Source: Nageia nagi
Lineage: Eukaryota; Pinophyta
NCBI GenBank assembly: GCA_050084985.1
Contig: JBITNC010000001.1
Location: 109,244,001-109,308,000 of the forward strand
Direction of reading: 5' to 3'
Length of the DNA stretch: 64,000 nucleotides
Shown: positions 43,501 to 55,394 of the stretch, piece after piece
How positions within the stretch are numbered: the stretch's first letter is position 1
Layout of the letters: the number at the start of each line of letters is the position of its first letter
The notes under the pieces: generated by a model
Told to the model about the DNA's origin: nothing
The model's input: only the letters and a program-made list of their open reading frames with translations
The model's database searches: none
Position numbers and translations under genes: made by a program

Positions 43501-45878
43501 ATATATCATGAATTAGGGGGGATATATAGGTCCATCAAAGAGTAGTTTTCTCCAAGTATATAGTGGTTATGAGTTCCTATTAAATAAAAAAATACACAAG
43601 TTTGGGAGTTTTTTGATAATTGCATATTATAAAAATTCTATGAGAGTAGGATACACAAAGAATGCATTATCTAAAAGGAGGGGGAAAATGTAGTATAAAA
43701 ACAAATTAAAACCAAACACTACAACCTTTGCTATAAATATGTGAGCTCTAGATGAAGGTATGGAGATCTAACAAGCATTGTTGAAAATTTGTTCTTATCC
43801 AATATTATGATTGCATACACCTATAGAGTCACTAAGCAAGGAATACACAAGGTCTAAAAACTATTTGAGAATAGACAACTACATAGTCTAAAATGATGAT
43901 AAAATATGAACATAATGGATATCTAAAGGGGAATGCATCATTAAAGCTTAAAACCAAATTCTAAATCCTTTTTTGATTGTTTGCCAACATGTGCCTTCAT
44001 AGGAGATATTCAAGAAGAAGGTTTTGAAAACTACTAGAGTAGTAAAAGTGGTTTTATTTCTAATATTGTGGCTATAAATTAACACACAACCATGTATGTA
44101 AAACATGGGAGAATATATAAGGAGTAGAGACAAAGTAAGGTAAATTTAGATTGGATTCTTTTCAAGGTTAAGTGATTCACTAAAATAGAATATATTGGAA
44201 AGGTCTATCATTCATTTATATTAAAATGAGTTAGAATGAAGAGAGATTCAGAATTCCTTGTGATAATGTTATCTTATTAAATTGCTACATCATAGACTTG
44301 TCAAACAACTTTCTAAATGCTCCTAAAAGAATTTAAAAAACTAAATCCCCCATAAGAATGTGATAAATGATCCATTTTATTTTCATCATGAGTGAATCTA
44401 AGGGTAAGAACAAGTTATGGCTCCTTACACTTCTTACATAGCATAGGTCTCATTTTAATCTAGCCTCAAATAAGAGGAGAAAAAGACTTTTCATCCTTTA
44501 ACTATTTTTAAATCTATCTCATGGGTACAAAATATGTATCATCATATGTGCTGGATGACCTATTAGTGGATGGAGTAACACCATTTTGCATTTGGATTAG
44601 ATATACCACTAGGAAAAATTGAAGGCCTACTAATATTAGATTTGAATTTGCTGATAGAAAAGGCTAGCCATCATGGTCACAAATAAAATAAATAATCATT
44701 GAATGAGTACAAAAGAATGCCTTGAGTGTGAGGACATGGGATAAGAATAGAGGTGAGAACTATTCATTTCCCTTATATTTAAAGTAAGGAGTTTTGTAAG
44801 TACTTAGCCATGATTTTTCCTATCATTAAGGTAATTAAAGGTTTTGTCTTTCTACCTTTACAATTAGACAAGGATTACAAACCTCACATGTAATATAATA
44901 ACCAAAAAGATCTCTTCCAAGTACTTTAATAGTATTAATGTCATAAATATTTTAATAAAATCCTCTCTCTTCAATAAACTATAATAAATTAAAGTAGGTT
45001 TTACAACATAACTAAACATTTGTACAAATATTTATATATAGAAATATCAAATAATTCTAAAGAGGTCTTTTACAAAGTACTTTAATAGTAAAATAATTAA
45101 ATGAACTTATCTTTCTTCATTCCAATGACAATAAATGCATCACAACTTATCTAAGCATTTGTACAAATATTCATATGGAAGAGTACCAAATAATTATAAG
45201 GAAATTCTTTCCCACAACACTTTACTAGTAATATTATCATAAATCTATCATTCTTCATACTATAATAAATCTAATATATTCACAATGTAACCAAGCATTT
45301 TTGATCAAGTATCTAGAATGTAAGAGAGAAAGAACCTAGGCTTAAGAAGAGGGGATCCTTTTCTCCATAGGACTCTAAACTAGAGTTCTTCGAAAGAATG
45401 AGAGAGAATGCCTATTTAGTTCCTCAATATTTATAGGCCAAATAGGGCTAATCCTTCCCATATTTTTAACACACATCTATTAACTGCAGCATTTCCTTTA
45501 TCCTACAAAATGAATTTATTAGTGCACATTAACATCCACACATAGATGTATTATCAAAAAATATTTTTAATGTGCATATATATGATTTATGAGGGGTCCT
45601 TATGAGTCTATTAACAATTCAATACCAATCATATCCTCTCTTACCAATTTGTTCCCTTAACCATTCATCCTAGTTACCTAGGATCTCCATCCTAGTTCAT
45701 TTTCTAGATCAAACCATAACCTATGTCACATAAAATCTCAAATCTAGCATCAAATTAGCATAAACAATACATATTTCCACTTAAAATTCATCATCACATA
45801 GTAATAATTCAAACATGTTTTCATTCACATCCTCGATAGTACTCGAGGTCAAATATTGCCATTAGGTGGGTTGTTACA
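40599..45878. mobile_element. Insertion H, 5.3 kb, unclassified
   Basis: A 5280-bp insertion in the D LTR with a perfect 5-bp TSD AACCT (40594-40598 and 45879-45883). Its ends are TGTAACAC and GTTGTTACA, the TG...CA form of LTR elements and integrase products. I see no protein-family motif, no convincing long terminal repeat pair and no primer site. It may be a large non-autonomous LTR element (LARD) with decayed LTRs. A non-coding gene-like character cannot be excluded. No open reading frame above 90 codons stands out. Nothing supportable is seen in 41000-44900 beyond short CA repeats at about 42128-42148. Confidence 0.65.
44907..45305. repeat. Three degenerate about 145-bp repeats in H
   Basis: Copies start near 44907, 45060 and 45200 and share, in order, a TCTTTTACAAAGTACTTTAATAG-like phrase, a TTCTTCAT...CTATAATAAAT-like phrase and AACTAAGCATTTGTACAAAT-like phrases. 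Identity is moderate, so the duplication is old. Confidence 0.75.
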
Positions 45879-45883
45879 AACCT

Positions 45884-46338
45884 AGTGATGTCACCTAGTT
45901 ACCATTCCATAATACCTTACCCTTTTCCTTGATATCATCATCCCACCTTAAATACATAGAATCTTGCTTTTAAATAAATAAAAGATTGTACAAATGCAAA
46001 GCCTAGAGTATAACAAAATCTAGAGATAATAGGTGGAATTAAGAAACATCATTCAAGAAGGAAACAAGTATATTACCACCTATCAAGGATTTGATATTAT
46101 GTCATATCATGTCATATATTTTATAATGCAAAACCCCTTTGTCTTTATAGGCAATAGGTCTAGTGCTAAGGCTCCTCCTTAGGCTTATTTTGATATCAAG
46201 TCAACCTATTACCATAAAATATAAAGGTAGATGAGAGTGCACATGGAGAAGAGCATTTATTTAATAAATTAAATAAACTATTTTTAATATATAAAAGGGT
46301 ATTTTAATTAAATTAAAACTTATTTTTAGGTTTTAACA
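45884..46338 (-). repeat. D 5' LTR, second segment
   Basis: Continues the LTR after H, matching 9424-9879, to the end GGTTTTAACA. Followed by the D TSD CTTGT. Confidence 0.85.
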
Positions 46339-46716
46339 CTTGTTATAGACTTGTTATAACCTTATACATAGTCTTGGTTAATTATTGATGATATTGGCTC
46401 TCATGTTGTGTCTTTGATGTGAATGAATGTTACTACATATTTTTAATATGATTCTATATTCATTATGTTTGGGAATGTATGCAAATTTAATACTTTGGGA
46501 GCTATAATTTTATTATATTATAAATATGATTTGTGCCCTAGTTTTGGTCATGTTCACATATTATGAGCACTGTATATCAAATTTAGCTAGTACAGTTATA
46601 TTTCAATTTGATCATATATTTTGGATGGTTATTCAGCATATTAATTAATGCCCTAATTTATGAACAAGTGTGGAATTTTATGCTAAATTGAATAAACCCT
46701 ATAAAGGTGCATTATA
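46339..46716 (+). repeat. K 5' LTR, second segment
   Basis: Resumes the K LTR after D (CTTGTTATAGACTTGTTATA...) and matches 51727-52101, ending AAGGTGCATTATA. Confidence 0.82.
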
Positions 46717-46717
46717 G

Positions 46718-46731
46718 TGGTATCAAAGCTT
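46718..46731 (+). other. K primer-binding site
   Basis: TGGTATCAAAGCTT one base after the LTR, an initiator-Met-type site. Confidence 0.85.
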
Positions 46732-47029
46732 TGAATCTTACTAGCCTATGGAAGGTTAGCAAGATGGAAATTCCTTAAGAATAGTTATAGTCTATGGTCA
46801 ATTTGCTAGCCTAGTTGGTAAATAAGGTTGATGGGATCTCTCATACACATCAAGGGACTTCCCAGTCATCACCAGTGTTCTTATAAGTGCAAGAAAGAAA
46901 CAAAGGATAAGATAATGAGATGTATGATTATTTTTCATAATACTAAGAAAAAAGTGATGAAATTCAACAAACAATTTCATTTGAGGGATATTTAAATTTA
47001 TTTTGGAAGAATACTATTAAAGGAAGAAA
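46732..47029 (+). other. K leader
   Basis: About 300 bases between primer site and gag, with no open frame of note. Confidence 0.5.
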
Positions 47030-47760
47030 TTCCTATAAACAAATATAAGTGCCCATGTTCAATGGGAATAATATCTCAATTGAAGAATGTCTACAAAAGT
47101 TAAGAACTTACTTCTCTCTCCATCCCATGAATTTGGAAGCTATAATTTAGTATAATGTTATTCATATTAAGGATATTTCATGTGAATGGTGGGTTAATGG
47201 TCTCACCACTTTATACCATGGAAGCATATCCAATTTTGGAGACTTTAACCAAAAGATCCATAAGAAATTCAAGAACAAGAATGAAGAGGTTTGAAAAGAA
47301 GAGCAACTTGTAGCAAAGGGATTACATGATGAGAAAAAACTATTTCATGAGATATGTAGAGTATAATACTAAAATGATTCCCTAGATATGCATACAATTG
47401 TTATTGATGATATTGAGCATGAGGAGTAGAACAATATAATAAATAAATCCAATATGATTAGTAGATTTATTAGTACAATTGATGACATGATTAAGATCTC
47501 CAATACACCTTCAAAGGAAGAATATGATTACATCTTGCCACAAAGTGATGACTTCATTCTCAAGCCTTGTGTGGGAAATATGAAAAGAAAAGGGAACATC
47601 ATCTTATTAAAGGAGGAATCATGCCAATAATATATCTTAAGGACAACCAAGATGTATTTTGAGAAAGAACCTCATGAAGGTGATGCTTGGTCACATAAGC
47701 ATGAACACACCATTAAGAATCATTAATCTATAGTTCTATGGGACCCAAGGTTTATGGTAC
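47030..47760 (+). pseudogene. K gag
   Basis: Gag-domain remnant: INGNNISIEECLQKLRTYFS, then CEWWVNGLTTLYHGSISNFG with the WW motif, FNQKIHKKFKNKNEE and KEEQLVAKGLHDEKKLFHE. The match is to the plant gypsy gag that reads F.G..FS.E.WL.KLR.YFS...A..WW..GL. Broken by several stops. The part after about 47500 (TPSKEEYDYILPQSDDFILK) is acidic and not classifiable. Confidence 0.75.
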
Positions 47761-48999
47761 ATTGTAAAAGCATGATTTGTAACACAAATTTGAAGAACAT
47801 GTAGATTTGACTTAGATACTAAGAAGACCCTCTTGAGGATTGGAATAATATGAAAGATACTTCAAAGGGGTATAATTGAAATTTTGATCTAGAAGTTGAA
47901 TTCTTATTTAAATTTTGTGATATTCTAAATAATGTAACATAATATTCCATGGTTTTAGTAAAACCTCTCATAAGTTCAATGAATTCCATAATTAAGAGCA
48001 TATATTTAGTTTTGGGGTATTTGAATGGGAATATTTCCTATTTGAAGTCATCTCCACATTCATTAGGATCATGGATCAACCAAGACATCTCTCCCACAAG
48101 GTATGAAATTCATTCTAACTTTCAAAATCTCAAAATTGAATAACTTATTGAAAATAATGTATTTGATAATATTGATAAGGAATGATAAGTATTGGACTGT
48201 AGCATGATACTCATTCATTCTTTCACTTGTATGAGTTGAATGTTTGTGGATAGTTGGAGCACCTAATGAAACTATATTGGGAAATGATTGTATCAATAAG
48301 GATGTAGAGCTTGGTATTTTCTACCTAATATGCACTAAATCATACCTAATGTGCACTTTATTATACCCACCATATAGTCCACATTGCGTTAGTTATATCA
48401 CTCATTTACATGATGCTTCAATTGGAATTTATAAAGGATTAGTTTGTGAAGGTTTGAAATTTTTTTGGGATATTATCTAGCTACATTTAGCATAAAATCA
48501 GACCTATTAAGAGATATATCAAACTTGTTGTATGTATGGATAGACCACTACCATCATTTACCTAGTTCATATACATAAGGGAGAAGGGTGATATTAAAGT
48601 GAATCCATATCATATATATATTACATGCAAAACATATATGGGAAATATTTCACAAATATCAAAATACATCTAACAAGAGGTTGGAGGTAGCCTCCTCAAG
48701 TACCAATGAAGATGAAGTTCTAAGCAAGGAACCATAAGAAGGAAGAGGGTACCCATTGGGAAATCCTTTGGAGAAAAGGTGGATGCTAACATAAGAGGGC
48801 ATACAAGAATAAGGTACACATGTAAATCCATTTCTTTTTGTTTCCTCTTCACATTATTCAAATTTAAAAGGTAAAATTAGTTCTCCACTTCACCAAAGAA
48901 TGATGAGACCCCACAAAGTACTTTCTAGAAAACCTAGAATGTCTACTAGGCCTCAAATATATTGAAAAATATTAGCTATAAAAGATAACCCTCATATAC
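47761..48999 (+). other. K interior between gag and protease
   Basis: About 1.2 kb in which I see no family motif. It should correspond to the gag C-terminus and linker, with many stops. Confidence 0.5.
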
Positions 49000-49480
49000 A
49001 TACTAAAAGAATAAATATGAATCTTAGAGAACTCATTTACAAGCTCTTTATTAGATTCATCAAATACCCAACTCTCTAGTTACAAGGGTATGCCTTAGGG
49101 GAACACATCATTATCCTAGTAGATAATGAGTCACCAATAACTTTATTGATGAATCTTTTATCTTTACAAGAAATTTGGATATATTTAAAAATCAATAACT
49201 TGGAGTCACCAATGCAAGGGGATACAAAACCATATGCAAATGGATGATTATGGATCTTAATTTAACCATTGGGAACTACACCATCATAGAAGACTTATGC
49301 ATTTACCCCATGGTTACTCACCCCATATTATTTTAAGAGTCTAATGATTATATAAATTAGGAGATATCACATTTAATTATTGAAATGTATAAATGAGCTT
49401 CTTTTAACAAGGAGAAACAATTACATTAAGAGGCATCCATCCTACACATGCACTGATAATTTTGAATAATTTGGAAAACA
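49000..49480 (+). pseudogene. K protease
   Basis: Reads YALGEHIIILVDNESPITLL, a decayed retropepsin site (ILVD kept, DSG lost to DNE). It then changes frame to NARGYKTICKWMIMDLNLTI and GNYTIIEDLCIYPM, which match the second half of the plant gypsy protease (VANG....C......L...G......DF.V.D). It ends WIYSLGDITFNY, the family's W...LG.I..D. Frameshifted and inactive. Confidence 0.7.
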
Positions 49481-51010
49481 CCTATGAAGATCTCCCAAGA
49501 GAAAGGTTTCCCATCAGCCATAACACTTTTTAAAGAAAACATCAAAATTAAAAACACAATTTTAGAAGAGTAAAACTTTAGTTAAAGAAGGGAAAAAATA
49601 TATGAGTACATCATTTAGGCCATCACCCACATGTGGAAACTAATAAATAAGGCATCTTATAAGTGATAAATATATCTTTAGATATAGCACTACAAGGAAG
49701 CCTTTGTTAGCAATAATCAATCCTTATATACACATTGGTTTGGACCAAAATCATCTAAGTTTGGATAGAATCCAAGGGAAGCCTTGGAAAACAAGAAATA
49801 TTCCTAGCTTTTATAATGTATGGAGGATTCATATGATTGGATTTCATGATAATTATGGATCATGTTTTCATACCTTCAATATATACTTAGTTTGAGATAC
49901 ATTGAGTTGGATAACATTGGCCAAATATCACTTCCAACCACAATAAAAAGGTATAGAAATATACCTACTTATCATAGCCAATATTGCATGATGGAAGAGG
50001 GATAAGAATAATCTCAAATAGGAAGGAAAAACCAAGATATTATTTTTGATTTTTATGATAATCTTGTGAAAGATAAAAATAACACATTAAATATTAAACT
50101 CAATCATTTTATCCTTATCAAAAAAATATTACATATGGAAGCAAGAGACCCTTTGAAGATCCACATATATCCACTCCTTGGATAACTAGATATGAGGTAT
50201 ATCATTCCATGTCATATCGATATTCTTAATTCCATTTCATTCCTTTGGTTAATCATAATGAAGGGTGATATATAAGAACACTTTGAGGTTATGATACTTG
50301 GAGGTCTAATTTACAACTTTCTTGGAAAAGTTTATAATGCAAATAAGAAAAGAAATTAGTCCTTCTTACTTTAGCTTATGATTCTACAAATGACAATATG
50401 TATGAATCTTGATGTTGCTAAAAAGGTGATAAGCTCACTATCATTTTTCTATGACTTTGAAATAAAAAAGTATAGTTTATTTTTGAAGACTAATTTGAGG
50501 ATTGATATGGTTAAAGAGACAAAGTTTATGAACTCAAAATGTAGTCCACTATTGATTGAATTGTAATTTATTTTGGTTGGGAATAATCATACCAATATTA
50601 GTGCATTTTGCACCAAATATATAGGAATAAGATCAAATGAAGAAGAGGTACTTGCCAAGAATTTGTACAACATCCTCACCTTTGAAACAAGCACCTTATC
50701 ATCCATGATTTCTCATACTTTTGAGGTAGCAAATCTTGGAGATCAAATTTGATACATGATACTGAATTGGAGGATGAATAGGCATGAATAATCAATAATA
50801 TTTTTTACCTTTAAACTTTGGGTAAACCATCATCATGATCTTATTTTATTAAGAGAATCAAATGATTACTTATAAGGTTTCTTGGATAGATTATTAGCCT
50901 ATTTAAAGAATTATTATAGAGTCAAGCATCACTTGGCATACTTAAAGGTAAGGCAAAAAGATAAGCATCATTTTGGGATGTGTTTGTAATTAATTAAGGG
51001 AAAGAAATTG
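49481..51010 (+). other. K 3' interior, no pol recognised
   Basis: About 1.5 kb where RT would be expected. I find no DFR.LN, YVDD or integrase motif on either strand. Short open stretches (49704-49895, 50378-50566) have no recognisable content. Confidence 0.55.
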
Positions 51011-51023
51011 AAGGGGGGTAGAC
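51011..51023 (+). other. K polypurine tract
   Basis: AAGGGGGGTAGAC immediately before the 3' LTR. Confidence 0.75.
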
Positions 51024-52101
51024 TTTAAATGTCCCCAATTTGGGATATTTAAACATCTCCCCTCATGCCTATCCATTTTTTATCTTTAGTACTTATATTA
51101 GGAATACAAATTAAGTAATATCCCCAACTTTGAGAAACCTTATATAAATCATAACTTTCATCAAAAGTTCAATATTTTTTATTTTTATTTTAGAATGTAT
51201 GGAGAATATTCTACCAAAATTTTTGACAAGTTACACAACATGGTTTCATCAAGAAATGAGGGAGATATTGCATTTTGAATTTCGTCAACCAAGCAAGTAT
51301 ACAAACATCTTGTATGCCCAAATTGACCAAGAAAAGTTGACTAGAATAAAGATATTTTATTTCAAGATCAGTTAGGATCATAATTATTGGTATTTTCAAG
51401 GTATAAACACATATATAAGGAATATTATAGCATCACTTGAATACATTATCTTGTGCATTTGATCTTGGATCATTTAGAGCTTAGGGATGCTTCCCTTCTA
51501 TACCTTCTAGGGATTAGGGCTACTTCCTAGCCTATAAGTGGCTCATTTATACCTTTACATCTATTGGAGAGCCTAAACCTATCATTATTGCCACTTGGAA
51601 GCTTGTGCAAACCATTGAGAGACATCTTGAGACTTGCACCTAGCTTGGGATCCTTCTTGGGATATATGCTAGCTTTGAAGGACCTATTTTGAGCATTCTT
51701 GAGTGTTGGACTTTTCCCTAGAACTTGTTATAGTATTGTTACATCCCTATACATATTCTTGGTTCATTATTAATGATATTGGCTCTCATATTGCATCTTG
51801 AATATGAATTAATGTTGCTATATATTTCTACTATGATTTTATCTTCATTATGTGTAGGAATGTATGTGAATTAAGTACTTTGGGATCTATAATTTTTCTA
51901 TGTTACAAATCTAATATTTTCCCTAGTTTTGATCATGTTCACATATTATGAATGCTTTATATCAAATTTATCTACTGATGTTATATTCTAGTTTAAGCAT
52001 ATATTTTTGATGGTTATTGAGCATGTTCATTAATGCCCTAATTTATGAATAAGTTTAGAATTTTATGCTAAATTGAATAAACCTTAGCAATGTACAATAC
52101 A
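51024..52101 (+). repeat. K 3' LTR
   Basis: 1078 bp, TTTAAATGTCCC (TG changed to TT) to ATGTACAATACA. It pairs with 8476-9154 plus 46339-46716. Followed by TGAGT, the K TSD. Confidence 0.85.
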
Positions 52102-52620
52102 TGAGTCCCTTGAATGAAATACCCATTTACCTATATAATGTAGCTCCTACATTGATGATTGCAAACAAGATTCTATTATAGGAAAATATTCCCCATTTGG
52201 AAGTGAACATAGTCTTGATATGGTCTTTTTTTTCTATCATAACTTGAGTAAGAAAAATATTTTTTTATAAACCATTCACCATATACATCACTTCCTCTAG
52301 AGAGGGGATAGGGTAATTATCCTTTTTAAAGCTTTATTCAAATTCCTAAAATCTACATAAATACTAATGTGCTCATTCTTTTTCTATATAAGCACAAGGT
52401 TCACCACCCATTTCAAATGTATCACTAGATAAATGATACCAACTACTAGATCTTTTTAACTTATTTCATAATTAGTGGTTCAAGCAATAGATAAACAAGC
52501 CTTTTCCTTTGAATAAAGGGTTTGGAATTAGGTTTGAGAGTGATTGTGTGAGTAATATGGAAGGATCATAGGTTTTCAAATATGAATACGTTCATACCAT
52601 AATATCCCATAATATTTAAA
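52102..52620 (-). pseudogene. L reverse transcriptase, N-terminal half
   Basis: The minus strand from about 52570 reads SFHITHTITLKPNSKPFIQR (normally HTIPL..GAKPV.QK.RR), then YVDFRNLNKALKKDNYPIPS (normally CVDFRNLN.AS.KDNYPLP). It closes with FTSKWGIFSYNRILFAIINV and GATLYRMGISFKGLM-type residues, which are the F.T.WGTF.Y...PFGL.NAGATFQRAM.I.F..L motif. The protein continues NNNIIICIYY at 8475, across K. This is a clear pre-insertion join. Confidence 0.85.
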
Positions 52621-53039
52621 ATTTTTGATTACTTCTTCTCCTACTTCAGAGTATTGGAATAACTTACAAAACTATTCTTTGGATTGGTCAAACTTCCCAT
52701 ATTGAAAATCTCATAAGTGGGAGTATTTTCTAGAGAAGAAAGTAAGGGGTTTGGAAATTTTATATCAAGATCAAATAGTTATTCCAAGGTAGCCATACCT
52801 TTTGGGATTGTATTAGTCTTCAAGTTGATTAGTCCATCTTCTTTAAGTTTTGAATCTATCCTTAGGGCTTCATTAATGATATGTGTATCAAAACTATTCA
52901 TGCTATATATAAAATCAAATATGTATTTATCACTTTCAAATACTTGGGGAAATTTTTGATATTATTTAGTATGAATTGTTCTAATATAAACTCTATCAAG
53001 AACCATTTGAGTATTGAGGATTATGGAGGTTCAATATTA
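52621..53039 (-). pseudogene. L linker between upstream RNase H and RT
   Basis: The minus strand reads YQKFPQVFESDKYIFDFIYS and IPKGMATLE in one long open stretch. A related linker with an I.KG...LE phrase lies between an RNase H and RT in some plant Tat polyproteins. No enzyme is encoded. Confidence 0.55.
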
Positions 53040-53340
53040 TTGGTTGTGACTACTAATGAATCAATAATTATATCCTCCCTTCTAAGTATGCACTTGATGT
53101 TGAAGGTTTCAAACTTTATTATCAAATCCCATACCTTGGCCTTATAATATGATAATCTATAATCTTAGAAATCATATTTTATTTTTACTTTCTTTATTAC
53201 TAGCTCAAAATCACCTATAATAATTAGATATTTTATGCTTTTTCTAATTATATGCTTTAATCCATGTACTAGCAATTCATACTTAGTTATGTTACATGTA
53301 CAAGGAAATTATAATTTAAATATAGTAAGGTGAATCTTAC
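53040..53340 (-). pseudogene. L upstream RNase H
   Basis: The minus strand reads NITKYELLVHGLKHIIRKSI, KYLIIIGDFELVIKKVKI and, after one stop, DYRLSYYKAKVWDLI. These match the archaeal-type RNase H of Tat elements (N..EYEAL..GL, GDS.LV..QV, the latter changed to GDF.LVIKKV; LR.YR..V.DL). Its position before RT on the same strand, not between RNase H and integrase, distinguishes L from D. It would degrade RNA in RNA-DNA hybrids, but decay of the Ser of GDS and stops make it inactive. Confidence 0.75.
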
Positions 53341-53780
53341 CTTTTTAATTTATTAGCTCCACTCTAGATCCACTTCCTTTCTTTTATCTTGATTTATAAA
53401 ATTTGAATGTTTGGATCTAATATTTAACTAGATCTTACTGATGTGGTATATTTTTATGGAATTCTAGAATTGTTTCTTTTTTTTTTCCTTTACCTCCACC
53501 ATATACATATTAAAATATACTTTAGAATAATATATATCACTTAATTTATTATACTTATTAATGAGAAAATTTACCCTTATCTCACTTTCAACTTTAATCA
53601 AGTTCACTTGACACCTTCATGGTAGCCACTTGTGCAAAAAACTATTGCCTTGTATCCATTAAGGATATTTGAAATTTTTTTGCTTAATATAATTCTATAT
53701 AATTTTGGAATATCCACCACCTAGATATAAATATGCTACTTTATTTTAGGTTTTAATCCTAACTAGATATGCATATCAAC
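53341..53780. other. Region between L and G
   Basis: About 440 bases, AT-rich with a T-rich run at 53476-53488. By order it should hold the protease/gag end of L, but I see no motif, and the border with G is not defined. Confidence 0.4.
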
Positions 53781-54260
53781 CCAATGTTGGCACTAGGAAT
53801 CCAATGATGCCACTTGATTACTATTCCAAAATACCTCTCCCTTTCTCTTTATGTCATAATATTACCTCTGATTTACTAAATATTACTTGCAAATGGATTA
53901 AATATTAAAGAAATGCAAAGCTTATAGCATAACAAAATCTAGAAATGATAGGCAACTTTAAGAAAGAATGATCAAGAATGAAACAAGTATATTAACACCT
54001 ATCAAGGATTTGGGATTATATCATATCATATCATATCTTTGATCATGCACTACCCCTACACCTTTATAGAAAATATATCTAGTGCTAAGGCTCCTCCTTA
54101 GGCTTATTTTGATGCCAAGTTAACCTATTATCATAAAACATATTAAAGGTAGATGCGAGTACATAATGATAAGAGTATTTATTTAATAAATTAAATAAAT
54201 TATTTTGAATACCTAAAAGGGTATTATAATTAAATTAAAATTACTCTTTAGGTTTTAACA
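53781..54260 (-). repeat. G LTR fragment
   Basis: Matches 9410-9879 and 45884-46338 of D (GGAATCCAATGATGCCACTTG, then AAATACCTCTCCCTTTCTC), ending GGTTTTAACA. The first third of the LTR is missing or unrecognisable. Confidence 0.7.
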
Positions 54261-54275
54261 AATGCCCCACTTTGA
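54261..54275 (-). other. G polypurine tract
   Basis: The minus strand reads TCAAAGTGGGGCATT next to the LTR, almost identical to that of B (CAAAGTGGGGCATC). Confidence 0.75.
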
Positions 54276-54677
54276 ATATGATTTGATGCTTTTGGAATAA
54301 AATATAATCAAATCATAAATTCAAAGTATAACAAGAAAAGTAAGAAAGTATTCCCAAAAAATTTATCTCATGGTGATAGCTTTGGATGCCCTAATTATTT
54401 TTATTATATTATGCCCCCTCTTTAACTTGTTGTGACATGATGGATCTCTCATAATAGGAGAAATCCAAGAAAATACAAAGGAACATGAAACAAGGCTCAA
54501 ACAAGAAAGGGTTTTACATAAAATATCTCAAATATATACATTAAACATCATGATATGGAAAGTATATAAATGATAAGAAATCAAACCTATCCTTGGTTAC
54601 TTATCTATTAAGAGTTATGAAGATAAATTACCAATTTAAACTTGTTATCTTGGTTTCCCAAGCCACCATGTTACCAT

Positions 54678-55394
54678 TATACACCCTAAATTGTGTAAAA
54701 TATGAATAAACACAATTAAATCAATAGTCTACAATATATAATTAATTATACAATAACCACTATAACATATCATAATAGATATACATGAAAAGTGTGCACC
54801 TGATATGAAGTGTGTGTACAATCCTCAAAATCATATAGTAATGAGTCTCTAGAGGATTTTAATTGGACTTTAGATAAGCTCGTAGTGAATATTTGCTAAA
54901 ATGAAACCATAATTCATCCTCTAAAATCTAGACCTTCTAATCTAGAAAGCATATGCCACTAGCTATGTAGAAGTGGCACACTATTGACTACATAGGAATT
55001 CCCATTTCATGTTGTGTGCAAGAGAGAGATAGTTTAGAGCTCAAAGTATAACAAATTCTCAAAGATAGGTGGTATTAAGAGATACCATCAGTTTAATGTT
55101 TGGGACAACCACCTATTAAAGATATCTAATAAGGATGTCAACCTTCACCTCAAATATTTTTAACCTTCAAGGAAATAGAAAGGAGTTAGGTCACCATATA
55201 GCAATAACAATAATTATTTCAATATTCAAGATAATTTAAAATATAAATCATGGTATATAATACTACATTGGCCCTAGCAAATGGTATTGCAATATAATAG
55301 CATTTTATTTTGATTTATACATTAATTTTTTTAATCATTTAATGCATTAAATATGATTTATTAAATAAATAATAAATCATGTTTAGGCACTACA
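54678..55394 (-). repeat. F 3' LTR
   Basis: 717 bp, TATACACCCTAAATTG to TTAGGCACTACA. The purine tract on its inner side reads TCCAAAGAGGGAAAAA on the minus strand (55395-55410). Confidence 0.85.

Larger units (their letters stand above)
9155..46338 (-). mobile_element. Element D: Tat-lineage Ty3/gypsy, hosts A, E and H
   Basis: A minus-strand element spanning 37 kb, of which only about 10 kb is its own. The 3' LTR is 9155-9879. The 5' LTR is 40327-40598 plus 45884-46338, split by H. TSD is CTTAT (9150-9154) and CTTGT (46339-46343). Minus-strand order is gag, protease, RT-RNase H, a second archaeal-type RNase H, then integrase, the standard Tat order. A interrupts the integrase, E lies just before the second RNase H, and H is in the 5' LTR. 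All coding parts are broken. Confidence 0.88.
8476..52101 (+). mobile_element. Element K: gypsy-like gag-protease element, interrupted by D
   Basis: A plus-strand LTR retrotransposon whose 5' LTR (8476-9154 plus 46339-46716) has been split by element D. The 3' LTR is 51024-52101. The two LTRs align through the D insertion: the left one breaks off at CCCTAGAACTTAT and resumes at CTTGTTATAG, while the right one runs through. A Met-type primer site follows the 5' LTR, and a purine tract precedes the 3' LTR. TSD is TTAGT at 8471-8475 and TGAGT at 52102-52106 (4 of 5). It is inserted in the RT of L. About 4.3 kb of interior has gag and protease remains but no recognisable RT or integrase. Confidence 0.85.
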
